This document shows positions 5,452 to 6,345 of a stretch of 6,345 nt of DNA, piece after piece; positions within the stretch are counted from its first letter, which is position 1, and every line of letters starts with the position of its first letter. The DNA comes from an uncultured Phascolarctobacterium sp. Its GTDB lineage: Bacteria; Bacillota; Negativicutes; Acidaminococcales; Acidaminococcaceae. Location of the stretch: assembly GCA_945949475.1 (NCBI GenBank), contig CAMFET010000054.1, forward strand, positions 1 through 6,345. Direction: 5' to 3'. The notes beneath the pieces were generated by a model. That model did no database searches, was not told the origin of the DNA, and saw only the letters and a program-made list of their open reading frames with translations. The translations under genes and the position numbers were made by a program.

Positions 5452-5486
5452 AAAAGCTCCCGAACCAAATGATTCGGGAGCTTTTT
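5452..5486. terminator. Bidirectional terminator between tRNA-Arg and IMP dehydrogenase
   Basis: AAAAGCTCCCGAA (5452-5464) pairs with TTCGGGAGCTTTT (5473-5485), 13 bp around an 8-nt loop, with A-tracts on one side and T-tracts on the other. It is 14 bp past the IMP dehydrogenase stop and serves mainly that minus-strand gene, while also backing up the tRNA terminator from the other side. Confidence 0.9.
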
Positions 5487-5499
5487 ATTAGTATTCTAA

Positions 5500-6345
5500 T
5501 TATTTCGGATAGTTGCTGTTATTGTTTTCCTTCAGCAGTACGTCATGAGCGCCGCCTTCAACCAAAGAGGTTGCAGAAACAAGAGTCAGCTTAGCCTTTG
5601 CCTGCAGCTCAGGAATATTCAGAGCGCCGCAGTTGCACATAGTAGAGCGCATCTTAGCCAAGGTCAGGTTTACGTTATCCTTCAGGCTACCAGCATAGGG
5701 AACATAGGAGTCAACGCCTTCCTCGAAGGACAGCTTAGCTGCGCCGCCCATGTCGTAGCGTTGCCAGTTGCGAGCGCGAGCAGAGCCTTCGCCCCAATAC
5801 TCCTTCATGTAAGTGCCGTTAATATTAACCTTGTTAGAGGGGCTTTCGTCGAAGCGAGCGAAGTAACGGCCCAGCATCATGAAGTCAGCACCCATAGCCA
5901 AAGCCAGAGTCATGTGGTAGTCATAAACGATACCACCATCGGAGCAAACGGGAATATAAACGCCGGTCTCTTTGTAGTAATCATCACGAGCCTTGCATAC
6001 ATCAATCAAAGCAGTTGCTTGGCCGCGGCCAATGCCCTTTTGCTCACGAGTGATGCAGATAGAGCCGCCGCCGATGCCGACCTTGATGAAGTCTGCGCCA
6101 GCGTCAGCCAGGAAGCGGAAGCCTTCAGCGTCAACAACGTTACCAGCGCCAACCTTTACGCTGTCACCATAATGTTCACGAATCCAGTCCAGAGTAATCT
6201 TTTGCCAAGCGCTATAGCCTTCGGAGGAGTCAATGCAGAGCACGTCAACACCAGCGTCAACCAGTGCGGGCACACGCTCAGCATAGTCGCGGGTGTTAAT
6301 ACCAGCGCCAACGATATGGCGTTTTTTGCTGTCCAGCAGCTCCAA
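5500..6345 (-). CDS. guaB: IMP dehydrogenase (C-terminal part, cut by window edge)
   Basis: Oxidises IMP to XMP with NAD+, the committed step of guanine nucleotide synthesis, in the cytoplasm. 281 codons are present; the true start lies beyond 6345, and the first visible codon (TTG) is internal. Numbering from that codon: IDSS aspartate D39, catalytic-loop cysteine C97 in GGGSICITRE, SDGG (135-138), GRYFA (159-163), the flap Arg-Tyr dyad R196-Y197 in ARNWQRYD, and the C-terminal EGGAHD segment. The spacing D39-C97-R196/Y197 equals that of Asp261-Cys319-Arg418/Tyr419 in the Tritrichomonas foetus enzyme, and the wording of the motifs is very close to that enzyme rather than to the E. coli GuaB type (GPGSICTTR). 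The TAA stop at 5500-5502 is followed by a strong terminator. Whether a CBS pair sits in the N-terminal half cannot be seen. Confidence 0.95.
   Translation of the reverse strand: MELLDSKKRHIVGAGINTRDYAERVPALVDAGVDVLCIDSSEGYSAWQKITLDWIREHYGDSVKVGAGNVVDAEGFRFLADAGADFIKVGIGGGSICITREQKGIGRGQATALIDVCKARDDYYKETGVYIPVCSDGGIVYDYHMTLALAMGADFMMLGRYFARFDESPSNKVNINGTYMKEYWGEGSARARNWQRYDMGGAAKLSFEEGVDSYVPYAGSLKDNVNLTLAKMRSTMCNCGALNIPELQAKAKLTLVSATSLVEGGAHDVLLKENNNSNYPK

Noticed and set aside
1..6345. CRISPR array, prophage, insertion sequence or defence cluster
   Set aside because: No regularly spaced repeats, transposase, integrase or phage-like genes are present; the tRNA gene shows no duplicated 3' end that would mark an attachment site.

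Overview
The window looks like a chromosomal housekeeping segment from an anaerobic, low-to-mid GC member of the Firmicutes. The purine-rich ribosome binding sites, near-consensus vegetative promoters, type III glutamine synthetase, monomeric [FeFe] hydrogenase and IMP dehydrogenase type would fit a gut Negativicute such as an Acidaminococcaceae relative. That placement is inference from gene content, not an alignment result.

Layout, left to right. (1) Positions 1-424, minus strand: the N-terminal third of an Amt-family ammonium transporter, cut by the window edge. (2) 425-773: the amt leader, with a promoter, a small hairpin overlapping an intrinsic terminator, and a second hairpin near the ribosome binding site; upstream of that lies a 103-bp imperfect palindromic repeat with an extra partial copy. 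(3) 774-2861, minus strand: complete glnN, a type III glutamine synthetase. (4) 2862-3332: a divergent intergenic region. Its minus strand carries a strong glnN promoter and a structured leader of about 280 nt with a 5' hairpin, a terminator-type attenuator and further hairpins. (5) 3333-4787, plus strand: a monomeric [FeFe] hydrogenase of the group B type. (6) 4883-5188, plus strand: an unrecognised 101-residue protein with its own near-perfect promoter. (7) 5269-5345, plus strand: tRNA-Arg(CCU), followed by an intrinsic terminator and then a bidirectional terminator. (8) 5500-6345, minus strand: the C-terminal part of an IMP dehydrogenase, cut by the right edge.

glnN and amt form a nitrogen-assimilation pair: Amt admits ammonium and GlnN fixes it into glutamine. 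They appear to be transcribed separately, each with its own promoter and leader. The most interesting signal is in those leaders. Both contain an intrinsic terminator whose 5' arm can instead pair in a small hairpin with a six-base loop AACGAG or AACGAA (A at position 1, G at position 4). That is the known loop signature of RNA targets of ANTAR-domain antiterminators (EutV/NasR/AmiR class). The sequence suggests, but does not prove, that both genes are controlled by transcription antitermination. The hydrogenase, orphan protein, tRNA and IMP dehydrogenase look like independent units.
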